NCBI RefSeq assembly: GCF_014652395.1
Contig: NZ_BMYS01000001.1
Coordinates: 62,001 to 126,000, forward strand
Direction of reading: 5' to 3'
Length of the DNA: 64,000 nt
Source: Advenella faeciporci
Lineage (GTDB): Bacteria > Pseudomonadota > Gammaproteobacteria > Burkholderiales > Burkholderiaceae_B
Of this stretch, positions 45,087 through 53,865 are shown in pieces. The notes beneath the pieces were generated by a model that had not been told where the DNA came from, did no database searches, and saw only the letters and a program-made list of their open reading frames with translations. Numbering within the stretch: position 1 is the first letter of the stretch; each line of letters begins with the position of its first letter. Position numbers and translations under genes: made by a program.

Positions 45087-45458
45087 ACCCAACAATAATG
45101 GATACTCTCGTACGCGCTCCCACGCTAGGAGCTTGGTAGCTAGCCAAACGCACACTCGTTCCCATGCTCCCGCATGGGAATGCATACATTTTTCAGCCGT
45201 ATTTAACCAAACACATTTTCTTGAAGAACAAAATAATAAGCCTGGCCTGACAGTAATGAAACTAGGGAATTTCCCAAGTGGTTCCTCAATAATCATTTGA
45301 ATTTTTTCTTGTATTGTCAAGGTTTTGAAATTATATGCTTTTCATTACTTCCCACATGAGCTTTTATTTTTGTTAAGACGACCATAACTAAAACAAAAGG
45401 GACGGAAAAAAATTACAACCCTATGATTTAAATAATAAAAATCAATAGGAGACAGAAA
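45087..45458. other. Intergenic region with a palindromic repeat and an AT-rich leader
   Basis: No gene is supported here. The left part carries the palindromic repeat at 45104-45190. The right part is AT-rich (45300-45445) and should hold the promoter of the following Bug gene; I could not fix a clear -35/-10 pair. Confidence 0.6.
45104..45190. repeat. REP-like palindromic element (GTTCCCATGC / GCATGGGAA type)
   Basis: TTCCCATGC (45159-45167) and GCATGGGAA (45172-45180) form a perfect 9-bp hairpin with a 4-nt loop, preceded by the related half-site GCTCCCACGCTAGGAGC. The CTCCCACGC / GTTCCCA.GC pattern is that of dispersed intergenic palindromes common in many proteobacterial genomes. Only one copy is seen in this window, so dispersal is assumed, not shown. 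Confidence 0.6.
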
Positions 45459-46451
45459 ATACAAAAAATAACACGCAGAACCTTGTTGGGTACATTAGCG
45501 GGCATGGCCTTTGCCATAATGCTGCCGGCGCAAATAGCAATCGCTTCCCCAACCACCTACCCAAACAAATCCATCCGCATGGTTATTCCCGGGCCACCCG
45601 GCGGTGCTACCGATATTATTACGCGCTTGGTAAGCGCCGAACTCAGTAAAGAACTGGGCCAAACCGTGTGGGTAGACAACAAGCCCGGGGCAAGTGCCAA
45701 CATTGGGAATAATATTGTCGCCAAGTCTGACCCTGATGGTTACACCCTGTTGTTGACCTTTACCGCCATTGTGCAAGCTCCGTGGTTATACAAGAATATT
45801 CCCTACGATGGCTTAAAAGACCTGATACCCATTACCCAACTGGCCCGCTCCGCAGACCTCTTCCTGGTACATAAAGATTTGAATGTAAATACACTGGAAG
45901 AGTTTATTGAGCTGGCCCATAAAAATCCAGATAAATACGCTTACGGCACTTATGGCAATGGTACCTCATCACATATTCATGGCGAACAATTCAAACGCGT
46001 TAAAAATATTGAAATGATGCATATCCCTTATCGTGGTGCCAGTCCGGCCTTGCAAGCCCTGCTGGCTGGCGACTTGAATGCGGCATTTATTGACATTACC
46101 ACTATGACCGCCTACCTGGATTCTGATAAATTCAAAATACTGGCCGTGACCGGATCAGACAGACTAAGCACTCTGCCCAATGTGCCCACCTTTACCGAAA
46201 TGGGTATTGAAGGTTTTACTTCTAATGGCTGGCTGGGTATTTTTGCGCCCGCAAACACCAATCCTGAAATGGTGAGCTTCATCAGTAAAAAGCTGGATAA
46301 AGTTATGGGATTACCAGCCGTCCAGCAGCGCTTCAAGGACTTTGGCTTGCGCCAAGTACGCAACACCCCACAGGAATTCAAAAGTATTCTGCTGAAAGAC
46401 TACGAAAACTACGGAAAGATTATTAAGGCAGCCAATTTAAGGATTGATTAA
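45459..46451 (+). CDS. Bug-family solute-binding protein with apparent ATA start
   Basis: Second periplasmic Bug protein, about 330 residues, with VIPGPPGGATDIITRLV, DNKPGASANIGNN and MHIPYRGASPALQALLAGD. The best start by context is an ATA at 45459: AGGAGA lies six bases before it, and translation from it gives a proper signal peptide with n-region QKITRRTLLG. The first standard start, TTG at 45483, would remove the charged n-region. Either ATA is used weakly or an ATG has mutated. It overlaps the following ligase frame and is probably in one operon with it. Confidence 0.85.
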   Translation: MQKITRRTLLGTLAGMAFAIMLPAQIAIASPTTYPNKSIRMVIPGPPGGATDIITRLVSAELSKELGQTVWVDNKPGASANIGNNIVAKSDPDGYTLLLTFTAIVQAPWLYKNIPYDGLKDLIPITQLARSADLFLVHKDLNVNTLEEFIELAHKNPDKYAYGTYGNGTSSHIHGEQFKRVKNIEMMHIPYRGASPALQALLAGDLNAAFIDITTMTAYLDSDKFKILAVTGSDRLSTLPNVPTFTEMGIEGFTSNGWLGIFAPANTNPEMVSFISKKLDKVMGLPAVQQRFKDFGLRQVRNTPQEFKSILLKDYENYGKIIKAANLRID

Positions 46452-46530
46452 TAGACATCAATTTAAAGCATTGATGAGTCACCATGAATGCAAAGATGAA
46501 ACCAATCACTCATCACATAAAGGAATGAAA

Positions 46531-48216
46531 GTGCAACAAAAAAGAAATCCTTATTGGCCCAATGGTATTCCGCATAATATTACTGTACCGCAAGTAACCT
46601 TACCCCATTGCTTACTCACATCTGCCCAACGTTTCCCCAATAAAACAGCCATTGTTTTTTGTGAAAACACCTTCACTTACGCAGAGCTGCAAACCCATGT
46701 GGACAGCATGGCCGCTTACCTGCAGAAAGCCTTGGGTGTACGCAAGGGAGACCGGGTATTGCTATTTAGCCAAAATTGCCCGCAGTTTGTGATTGCCTAT
46801 TATGCCGCCTTAAGCATTGGGGCGGTGATTGTGCCTGTTAATGCCATGTGCACCACCGAAGAGGTACGCTACTTCATGGAAAACAGCGACGCTGAATATG
46901 CTTTTGTGGCACGTGAATTGGTTGACGCCGTTTTGCCCTGCATGCAAACAGAAAAAAGCAAAGGTTTAAAGCATATTGTTGTGCATATCTATAAAGACAT
47001 GCAGACCAAGCTGGACAGTCACGATATCCCTGCGTTTATCAAGCAGGATTACGCCCCCATTAAGCGTCCTGATGTCCATGATTTCCAGACTATTCTGATA
47101 GAAAAACGCTATCAGGCCGGTGCACTGGAAACATCACCACATGATTTCTGCGTCTTGCCATATACCTCTGGCACCACCGGTAAAGCCAAGGGTTGCATTC
47201 ATACGCATTTCACCATGCTCAGCTCTATTTATGGCTCCACCATGTGGCGTAACATGCATTCGGAATCGGTCACTCTGGCGGTGGCGCCCATGTTTCACTT
47301 GCTGGGTATGCAAAACAGCATGAACATTCCCATCTTTCTGGGTTCAACCGTTATCATGATGCCCCGCTGGGATGCCGGCCTTGCCGTTAAACTTTGCGCC
47401 AGGCACCGCGTTAGCTCATGGACAGCACCCCCGGCCATGGTCCTTGACTTCTTTTCCCACCCATCAGCCCAGGGGGCTGACCTTTCCAGCCTGAGCCTTC
47501 TTACCGGTGGTGGTGCAGCCATGGCCGAGTCGGTTGCTTTAATGCTGAAAGAACGTTTCGGCATTGTATATAACGAAGGTTATGGCATGACAGAAACCGC
47601 TTCTTTCCTGCACTGCAACCCACTGAATCACCCCAGACGTCAATGTCTGGGCATTGAAACACAAGGCGTGGACAGCCGTATTGTTGACCCGGTTACCTTG
47701 AAAGAATTACCACGCGGTGAAATAGGCGAACTGGTTACCAGCGGTTCACAAATCATGCTGGGGTACTGGAAAAATCCAGAGGCGAATGAAGAATCCTTCT
47801 TCGACATGGATGGCAAACGCTTTTTCCGTACCGGTGACCTGGCGCGTATTGATGAAGACGGTTATTTTTTCATGACTGATCGTCTAAAACGCATGATTAA
47901 TGTATCGGGGTATAAGGTTTGGCCCAGCGAAGTGGAAAACACCATGTACGCACACCCGGCGATCCAGGAAGTATGCATTGTGGGCATTCATGATGAAAAA
48001 CAGGGCGAACAGGTCAGGGCGCTGGTGGTACTGAAAGATGGTATTGTGGCTGGGGAAAAAGAGATTATTGCCTGGTCACGTGAACATATGGCGGTTTACA
48101 AAGCCCCACGTAGTGTGGCATTTTTTGATGAACTACCCAAATCAAATACCGGTAAAATCATGTGGAGAAAATTGCAGAATGAGCAAAATGCGGAAGCTAT
48201 TACCTTGAAAAAATAA
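46531..48216 (+). CDS. AMP-forming acyl-CoA ligase
   Basis: ANL-superfamily enzyme of about 561 residues that activates a carboxylic acid to its CoA thioester. Motifs are the P-loop YTSGTTGKAKG, GYGMTET, GDLARIDEDGY and the catalytic lysine in SNTGKIMWRKL. GTG 46531 is favoured because AAAGGA lies six bases before it; the ATG at 46525 directly abuts that site and a further ATT/ATG extension to 46444 overlaps the Bug gene. Its substrate is probably the acid brought in through the co-transcribed Bug protein. Confidence 0.9.
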   Translation: MQQKRNPYWPNGIPHNITVPQVTLPHCLLTSAQRFPNKTAIVFCENTFTYAELQTHVDSMAAYLQKALGVRKGDRVLLFSQNCPQFVIAYYAALSIGAVIVPVNAMCTTEEVRYFMENSDAEYAFVARELVDAVLPCMQTEKSKGLKHIVVHIYKDMQTKLDSHDIPAFIKQDYAPIKRPDVHDFQTILIEKRYQAGALETSPHDFCVLPYTSGTTGKAKGCIHTHFTMLSSIYGSTMWRNMHSESVTLAVAPMFHLLGMQNSMNIPIFLGSTVIMMPRWDAGLAVKLCARHRVSSWTAPPAMVLDFFSHPSAQGADLSSLSLLTGGGAAMAESVALMLKERFGIVYNEGYGMTETASFLHCNPLNHPRRQCLGIETQGVDSRIVDPVTLKELPRGEIGELVTSGSQIMLGYWKNPEANEESFFDMDGKRFFRTGDLARIDEDGYFFMTDRLKRMINVSGYKVWPSEVENTMYAHPAIQEVCIVGIHDEKQGEQVRALVVLKDGIVAGEKEIIAWSREHMAVYKAPRSVAFFDELPKSNTGKIMWRKLQNEQNAEAITLKK

Positions 48217-48281
48217 ACGATACCAAAGGAAAGGTTTAGTTGCTGGCTTTGAATACCCTGCTAAACGAAAAGTCAGTATCT

Positions 48282-48434
48282 TTACTCCCCTCTCATAAGA
48301 CCAGTTGAATATGCCTTATCCAGCGGTAAATACCAAAAAATCACTTCTGGATCCCGCTGCTTTTCTTTAGCGATTTGCTCAATAGGACTTAAAAGTTGTG
48401 GAATAAAATGACCTGAAAGGGTTATTGGGAAGAA
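48282..48434 (-). pseudogene. Possible gene remnant without a start codon
   Basis: The minus strand is open for 50 codons from the stop at 48435-48437 to TAA at 48282-48284. It reads as plausible protein (GHFIPQLLSPIEQIAKEK, then VIFWYLPLDKAYSTGLMRGE), but no ATG, GTG or TTG opens it. It may be the 3' end of a decayed gene. I do not recognise the family. Confidence 0.3.
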
Positions 48435-48488
48435 TCATATAAATAATCACAGTCTCACAAGTATATTATTTTTTGGGTAATTACAAAT

Positions 48489-49430
48489 ATGTACGACATT
48501 ATCGGTGACATTCATGGCTACGCAACGCCCTTGCGCAATTTACTCACTCTTATGGGTTATCACGAAATAAACGGCGTATGGCAGCACCCTCAGCGCAAAG
48601 CCGTTTTTCTGGGTGACTTTGTTGACCGTGGCCCCGAACAAGTAGAAACTGTTCTACTGGTACGCGCCATGGTTGAAAACGGCCATGCCTATACCATTAT
48701 GGGCAATCATGAATTCAATGCTGTCGCCTGGGCCACCCCTCACCCACAGCAGCCCAATGCATATCTGCGTCCGCACACCCCTAAAAACCAGCGCCAGCAC
48801 CAAAGCTTTCTGGACCAAGTCGTTGAAGGCAGTGAACTTCATGATGAAATAGTGAAATGGTTTGCAACCCTGCCTTTGTATCTGGAATTTGAGGGTTTTC
48901 GGGTCATTCATGCCTGTTGGCATACCCCTTCGTTGCAAACACTTTCCCCTTATCTCAATGAACAGGCTTGCATCAAATCCCAGGCATGGGAAGTGCTCAC
49001 ACACAAAGATACGCCAGCGTACCAGGCGGCTGAAACCATCCTGAAAGGACTGGAAATTGCCTTGCCAAGCGGGCACGAATTTTTTGACAAAGACGGAAAC
49101 GTACGTAAACATATTCGTACACAATGGTGGAAAAGCGAATATCTGACTTACCGGGATCTGGCTGAAGTGCCGCCTGATATACTGGAAAAAATACCCCATG
49201 ACCCGATACCTGCTGACTTGATGCCTGGCTATAACCCTGACAAACTATTGTTTGTTGGTCATTACTGGAGAACCGGCACGCCAGCCCCGCTGAGCGACCA
49301 CATTGCCTGTTTGGATTACAGCATCGCTGCAAAAAAAACAAGTGGAATGCAAGAAAAGGGGAAACTGTGTGCATACCGCTGGAATGGAGAAAATGTGCTG
49401 ACCCAGGATGGGTTTGTCTGGGTCAGCTAG
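48489..49430 (+). CDS. Calcineurin-like metallophosphoesterase
   Basis: A 313-residue binuclear-metal phosphatase. All core motifs are present: GDIHG (residues 6-10), LGDFVDRGP, MGNHEF, and later HACWH and FVGHYW, supplying the Asp, His and Asn ligands. The N-terminal arrangement resembles ApaH/PrpE serine-threonine or dinucleotide phosphatases, but the middle (100-230) is divergent, so the substrate is unknown. Cytoplasmic. It is convergent with the next gene. Confidence 0.9.
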   Translation: MYDIIGDIHGYATPLRNLLTLMGYHEINGVWQHPQRKAVFLGDFVDRGPEQVETVLLVRAMVENGHAYTIMGNHEFNAVAWATPHPQQPNAYLRPHTPKNQRQHQSFLDQVVEGSELHDEIVKWFATLPLYLEFEGFRVIHACWHTPSLQTLSPYLNEQACIKSQAWEVLTHKDTPAYQAAETILKGLEIALPSGHEFFDKDGNVRKHIRTQWWKSEYLTYRDLAEVPPDILEKIPHDPIPADLMPGYNPDKLLFVGHYWRTGTPAPLSDHIACLDYSIAAKKTSGMQEKGKLCAYRWNGENVLTQDGFVWVS

Positions 49431-49455
49431 ATGCTAACATCAGCTGCAAAAAACC

Positions 49456-51078
49456 TTATCCGCCACGGGACTCATACCCTTCTCCGCCTTCGCTTTTCTT
49501 CAACAGCAACACTTTAAGCGCATCGATCTGTTCCGGTAACCAGGAATCAATCCCGGTCACTTCAATCCAGGCGTTCAGATAATGCCCGGGCGCATAAACA
49601 TGACCATATCCCATGGGCACCGTATCGGACAAGGGCATGTCGATAAGTATCTGCAGCATGCTGACGACGGGATACCATTTAAGGAGCGGTGAAACATCAG
49701 GCCCTCTTGGCTTTTTCATCCAGTCGGCTTCCTGATAAAGCAGACCCTTTTCAAAAAAGGTAATGGCATCACTGGCATACTGCAAGTAAACAAAACGCAA
49801 ATCACCCCATGGAACATCTTTGGCGTTGGGCATGCCATCCTGGTTCATAAACCGTACGAACCTGCCATCCTCAAAAACCGGCAGCCATTCTGTTGACCCG
49901 GCCTCCCGGTTATTCGTTAAAGAGCGCCACAATTCACTTGGAAACGGCGGTCCGCTCCAGACAGCGCCATTAATCGGATCACCCAGAATATCCAGGAACG
50001 TGAATGAGCGCTGGGAGTTGAAGGCGCCAAGACTTAACCCATGCAAATACAATTCGGGCCGCTGGCTGGCGGGAAGCTCTTTCCAATAGTCATAAACCGT
50101 CCGAAATAGCGCCTGCGCGGATTCCAGGCCGCTTTCAGGCTGGAAAACCAGTGACATCGGGCTATTCAAATAAGAGTACTGTAAAGCCACACTGGCCACA
50201 TCACCATGAAGCAAGTACTCCAGCCCATCCATGGCTGAAGGATCTACCCAGCCTGTGCCGGTTGGCGTAATGATGACCAGTGTTGAGCGATCAAAAGCCT
50301 TCACGCGTATCAGTTCATCCAGCAATAAGCGCGCACGTTCCATGGGACTGTCCGCCACCTGCAAACCGGCATAAAGCCGTATGGGTTCAAGTGCATTTTG
50401 ACCGGTAAATGCGGTAATATCTGCTGCGGTAGGGCCCGATGCCACGAACTCTCTTCCTGCCCGCTCCGCGATAAGCGGTTGGGGACGGTCAGGCTCTAAC
50501 AGTGCATCGTATTGCTGAAAAGACCGGTCTAAGGCCCGGAATGTATATTCAACCAAAACACCGTTGGTTAATGTAATGATGAGAAACACCGCCAGCACCA
50601 CACCTGCCACCAGAGAGACCCGACGCGGGAAGCGTTGATAAAATTTGCCTGCCAGCATTTTACCAAACAGGATTAGCCCACGGGATATCAATAACAAAAT
50701 TGCAAAACAGATAATGGCGATAACACTGACACTTAATGGATACCCGGTTTCCAGGGGCTCCATATTCATGACGCTTCGAATTGAATTCTGCCAGGTTTTG
50801 ACATGATAAAGAGCCGTTGTTATTAAACCCAGACAAGCAACGATGGCAACCGGCCTTACCACCCTTAAACTGCCTGAAGACAAGCCTGGCAGTTCAAGGT
50901 AACGGTAAACACTGCGTAAAACAACGCCAATGCCATAACCCGCACCAAAAGCAAAACCGGAAAGCATCCCCTGCACCACCTGGTTTCGTGGAATCAGGCT
51001 GGGTGTCAGGGATGCGGCAAAAAACAATACACCCAATATAAGTCCAAATCCGCCTATAGATCTGAAAAAATTTCGCAT
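49456..51078 (-). CDS. Membrane-anchored alpha/beta-hydrolase-family protein
   Basis: A 540-residue protein: about four to five N-terminal helices (residues 8-180) and a C-terminal hydrolase domain. The likely nucleophile elbow is GLSLGAF (near residue 345). The pattern matches the family annotated as alpha/beta-hydrolase with an N-terminal membrane domain (Abhydrolase_9 type), found in Actinobacteria and Proteobacteria, with no established substrate. The C-terminal domain ends with GYGHVYAPGHYLNAW, where the catalytic His may lie. Confidence 0.85.
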   Translation of the reverse strand: MRNFFRSIGGFGLILGVLFFAASLTPSLIPRNQVVQGMLSGFAFGAGYGIGVVLRSVYRYLELPGLSSGSLRVVRPVAIVACLGLITTALYHVKTWQNSIRSVMNMEPLETGYPLSVSVIAIICFAILLLISRGLILFGKMLAGKFYQRFPRRVSLVAGVVLAVFLIITLTNGVLVEYTFRALDRSFQQYDALLEPDRPQPLIAERAGREFVASGPTAADITAFTGQNALEPIRLYAGLQVADSPMERARLLLDELIRVKAFDRSTLVIITPTGTGWVDPSAMDGLEYLLHGDVASVALQYSYLNSPMSLVFQPESGLESAQALFRTVYDYWKELPASQRPELYLHGLSLGAFNSQRSFTFLDILGDPINGAVWSGPPFPSELWRSLTNNREAGSTEWLPVFEDGRFVRFMNQDGMPNAKDVPWGDLRFVYLQYASDAITFFEKGLLYQEADWMKKPRGPDVSPLLKWYPVVSMLQILIDMPLSDTVPMGYGHVYAPGHYLNAWIEVTGIDSWLPEQIDALKVLLLKKSEGGEGYESRGG

Positions 51079-52047
51079 TTTATTTGAATCTTTGTAAGTA
51101 TTAGATCTTCAGTCTTATGGGATGTATGACTGAATGCTATTTTCTGCCTTTGCCAGCGCAGTTACCGCTTGATTTTTTTGTAACAGCAAGTATAACCAAA
51201 TACAACGGCCGTAACCAGCTGCAATTATATGTGCAAAATTTTGATAAAAGTGTGAAATATTTTTTTATGGTCGACAGTAAGTTGTCATCCTCTTTTGAAA
51301 AGAGAGTTAGAGGATAACGAGGTTTGAGACTCTAACTGATCTGGGCACATGAAGATTTCGGCTACTGGTCGTTGTTGTTCATATTTATTCTTTTTATCTG
51401 ATTTTTAATTGGGCTGAAATGCGGCCAACACCAATAAAACAATAAAAACAATAATTAAAACTTTTGGAAATGAAAGTCCTGTCTTGTTTTTCTGTGCACC
51501 GGAAACATTTTGAGCACTTATGTAAACTTACCTTAAATTGGCACAGATTTTTTTCTGAAAAATAGAAGACGACCTATTCTCCAAAACAGGTAAAAAGGCA
51601 ACTCTTGCTTTGCCAGGAAATGCTCATCTCGTAAGCTGCCTGACCAAGCGCAGCTGTTCAATGCCAACGGAAAAAATTCAGAACAGATATCATGCGCATG
51701 AGGCCAGCAGCTGTCATTAGCAAAAAATAAAATGCCTGCTGTATAGGCCAAGCAGGCCAGGCCACCAGCCAGCCCCAATACCACTCCAAACAACGACTAT
51801 CCCCACATTCTGTGGTACCGCCAATCTTTATTAAGTTATACACCATTACCCGTTACCTTTCCTCCGCACGAGAACACATAAACGTATAAAATTTGTTTCC
51901 AATTTGCTACCAAGACCATAACCAAAAAGGCATAGTTTTATTACTTCTTTTTCAATTGACACAAAAGAATGATTCTTACTAAGATCAGCATGCTTCAGTA
52001 AGAATAATTTTTCATTTTAATTGAAGCTTAAGATATAAATTATTCTG
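51079..52047. other. Long region with no confident gene
   Basis: About 1 kb without a convincing gene. It holds an inverted repeat AGTTAGAG / CTCTAACT (about 51305-51337), short unsupported frames, and one possible small membrane-protein frame on the minus strand (51533-51793). The right end becomes AT-rich and leads into the sulfatase promoter region. No mobile element signature or RNA gene was seen. Confidence 0.55.
51533..51793 (-). CDS. Doubtful small membrane protein
   Basis: An 86-residue frame with one hydrophobic segment (VVLGLAGGLACLAYTAGILFF) and three cysteines, ending in a basic tail (FWRIGRLLFFRKKSVPI). Another frame upstream (MVYNLIKIGGTTECG) could be its broken 5' part, so this may be a frameshifted gene. 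The start is a TTG. I do not recognise it, and it may not be real. Confidence 0.3.
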   Translation of the reverse strand: MFGVVLGLAGGLACLAYTAGILFFANDSCWPHAHDICSEFFPLALNSCAWSGSLRDEHFLAKQELPFYLFWRIGRLLFFRKKSVPI

Positions 52048-52082
52048 TTATTACGTATAAAAATTTTATTACGTATAAAAAT
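52048..52082 (+). repeat. Tandem 17-bp direct repeat before the sulfatase gene
   Basis: TTATTACGTATAAAAAT occurs twice with an 18-bp period (52048-52064 and 52066-52082), ending 36 bp before the sulfatase ATG. Each copy carries TACGTA, a symmetric core. The position suits a pair of regulator sites or a duplicated promoter element (TATAAA-like -10). Confidence 0.75.
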
Positions 52083-52118
52083 ATCAAAAATACCTGCTTT
52101 AAAGGAGACATCACTACA

Positions 52119-53840
52119 ATGTCAGTCAAGAAGCTCTTGTTTACGGCCATTGCCTCATTATCGCTGGCCCATCTGGCGGTTGCCCAAACTGACCAGCCCA
52201 AACCACCCAATATCGTTGTCATTCTTGGCGATGATATGGGTTTCAATGATATAGAACCCTTTGGTCAAACCGTTATTCAAACGCCCGAACTGAATAAACT
52301 GGCGGCCGAAGGGATGCGTTTTACCAATTATCACGTGCATCCAACCTGCTCACCCACAAGGGCCCAGTTAATGACCGGGGTTGATAACCACTTGGCGGGC
52401 ATGGGTGCCATGGGTGAATACCGTACCCCTGAAATGGACAACTATCCCGGAAGCTATATTGGCTCCCTGAACGAAAAAACCAATACGATTGCCGAAGCCC
52501 TGAAGGAAAATGGTTACTTCACTTTCATCACCGGCAAATGGCACTTGGGCGCCAAACCGGAACAGCTGCCTGAAGCAAGGGGGTTTGATAAATCCTATAT
52601 CCTGATTAGTGCTGGTGGAAGCCACTGGGATGACTCCAGTCTGGTTGCCATTCATCCTAAAAACAAATTCTCCGAAAACGGCAAAATCATTCCCAGGGAT
52701 ACCGGCGAGTACTCATCCGATCTTTACACCAATAAATTCATTTCTTACATACAGGAAGCCGAGAAGCTGGATAAGCCATTCTTCGGTTTCCTTTCTTTCC
52801 AGGCCGCTCACGACCCCTTGCATGCGCCTGCCGATTTCATCAAAAAGTATGAAGGAAAATTCAGTGCCGGTTATGAAAAGCACCGTGAAGAACTGTTTGA
52901 GAACATGAAGCGTCTGGGAATTGTACCCAAAACCAGCGTGATGTCTCCTGCTGCCCCGATGCAAAAACGCTGGGATGAGCTCAGCCCCGATGAAAAGAAA
53001 TATCAAGAACGTCTGATGGAAGTGTATGCCGCCATGGTTGACAATATTGATATGAATATTGGCAAAGTGGTTGCCGAACTGAAAAAATCAGGAGCCTATG
53101 ACAGCACAATGATCTTTTATTTCCATGATAATGGCCCCTCTCCTTCCTACATGGATTTCTATCCAGGCAATGCGGACGGAAAATGGATTGCACAGGAGTT
53201 TGATACGTCTTACGAAAACCTCGGTGCCCCCAAATCCTATGCCGGCGTAGGGCCTGGATGGGCAGCAGCCAGCTCGGCACCGTTCAAGCTGTTCAAATTC
53301 TTCATGACCGAAGGCGGCACATTATCACCCATGATTGTCAAAGGCCCTGCCGTCAGCAAGCCCGGCTCTATTAATGACGCTTTTCTGGGCGTTGAAGATA
53401 TTTACCCCACCATTCTGGAACTGGCCAACGCCGAGCGTAGCGAAACACGTAATGGCATCCCGCTGGCCCCATTAAAAGGGGTGTCCTTTGCCAATGTCCT
53501 GCAAGGAAAAGCCGACTCTGCCCGACCTGACAACTTTGAACGTGGCGAAGAGCTGTTCAACAATAAGGTTTATCGTATGGGTAAATGGAAGTTAAGCTGG
53601 TTACCCAAACCTTTTGGTGAAGAACGCTGGCAGCTTTTTGATATGGACAATGACCGCACGGAAACCCGTGACCTGGCCAGTCAGCATCCTGAAATTGTTG
53701 AGGAAATGGTGAAAAAGTATGAGGTTTGGGCCAAAGAACATAACGTTCTTAACTGGGATTCCGAGTTCCTGGCCCAAGGTCTTTTCAATTATTTTGATTG
53801 GAGAAAAGGCCTGCCAACACAAATCATCATTAAAGACTAA
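52119..53840 (+). CDS. Exported arylsulfatase (FGly-type sulfatase)
   Basis: A 573-residue sulfatase with a Sec signal peptide (cleavage near AVAQT). The formylglycine motif is C-S-P-T-R in HPTCSPTRAQLMTG, so the cysteine needs oxidation by a formylglycine-generating enzyme. Other metal and catalytic residues are in VILGDDMGFNDI, GKWHLG and FYFHDNGPS. It hydrolyses sulfate esters in the periplasm. The maturation enzyme is encoded 25 bp downstream. AAAGGAGACATCACTACA precedes the ATG. Confidence 0.94.
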   Translation: MSVKKLLFTAIASLSLAHLAVAQTDQPKPPNIVVILGDDMGFNDIEPFGQTVIQTPELNKLAAEGMRFTNYHVHPTCSPTRAQLMTGVDNHLAGMGAMGEYRTPEMDNYPGSYIGSLNEKTNTIAEALKENGYFTFITGKWHLGAKPEQLPEARGFDKSYILISAGGSHWDDSSLVAIHPKNKFSENGKIIPRDTGEYSSDLYTNKFISYIQEAEKLDKPFFGFLSFQAAHDPLHAPADFIKKYEGKFSAGYEKHREELFENMKRLGIVPKTSVMSPAAPMQKRWDELSPDEKKYQERLMEVYAAMVDNIDMNIGKVVAELKKSGAYDSTMIFYFHDNGPSPSYMDFYPGNADGKWIAQEFDTSYENLGAPKSYAGVGPGWAAASSAPFKLFKFFMTEGGTLSPMIVKGPAVSKPGSINDAFLGVEDIYPTILELANAERSETRNGIPLAPLKGVSFANVLQGKADSARPDNFERGEELFNNKVYRMGKWKLSWLPKPFGEERWQLFDMDNDRTETRDLASQHPEIVEEMVKKYEVWAKEHNVLNWDSEFLAQGLFNYFDWRKGLPTQIIIKD

Positions 53841-53865
53841 ACAGTAATCATCAGGGATACCCGTC

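Noticed and set aside
45009-45320. 103-codon minus-strand frame
   Set aside because: It overlaps the end of the MFS gene and the palindromic repeat and has no protein character.
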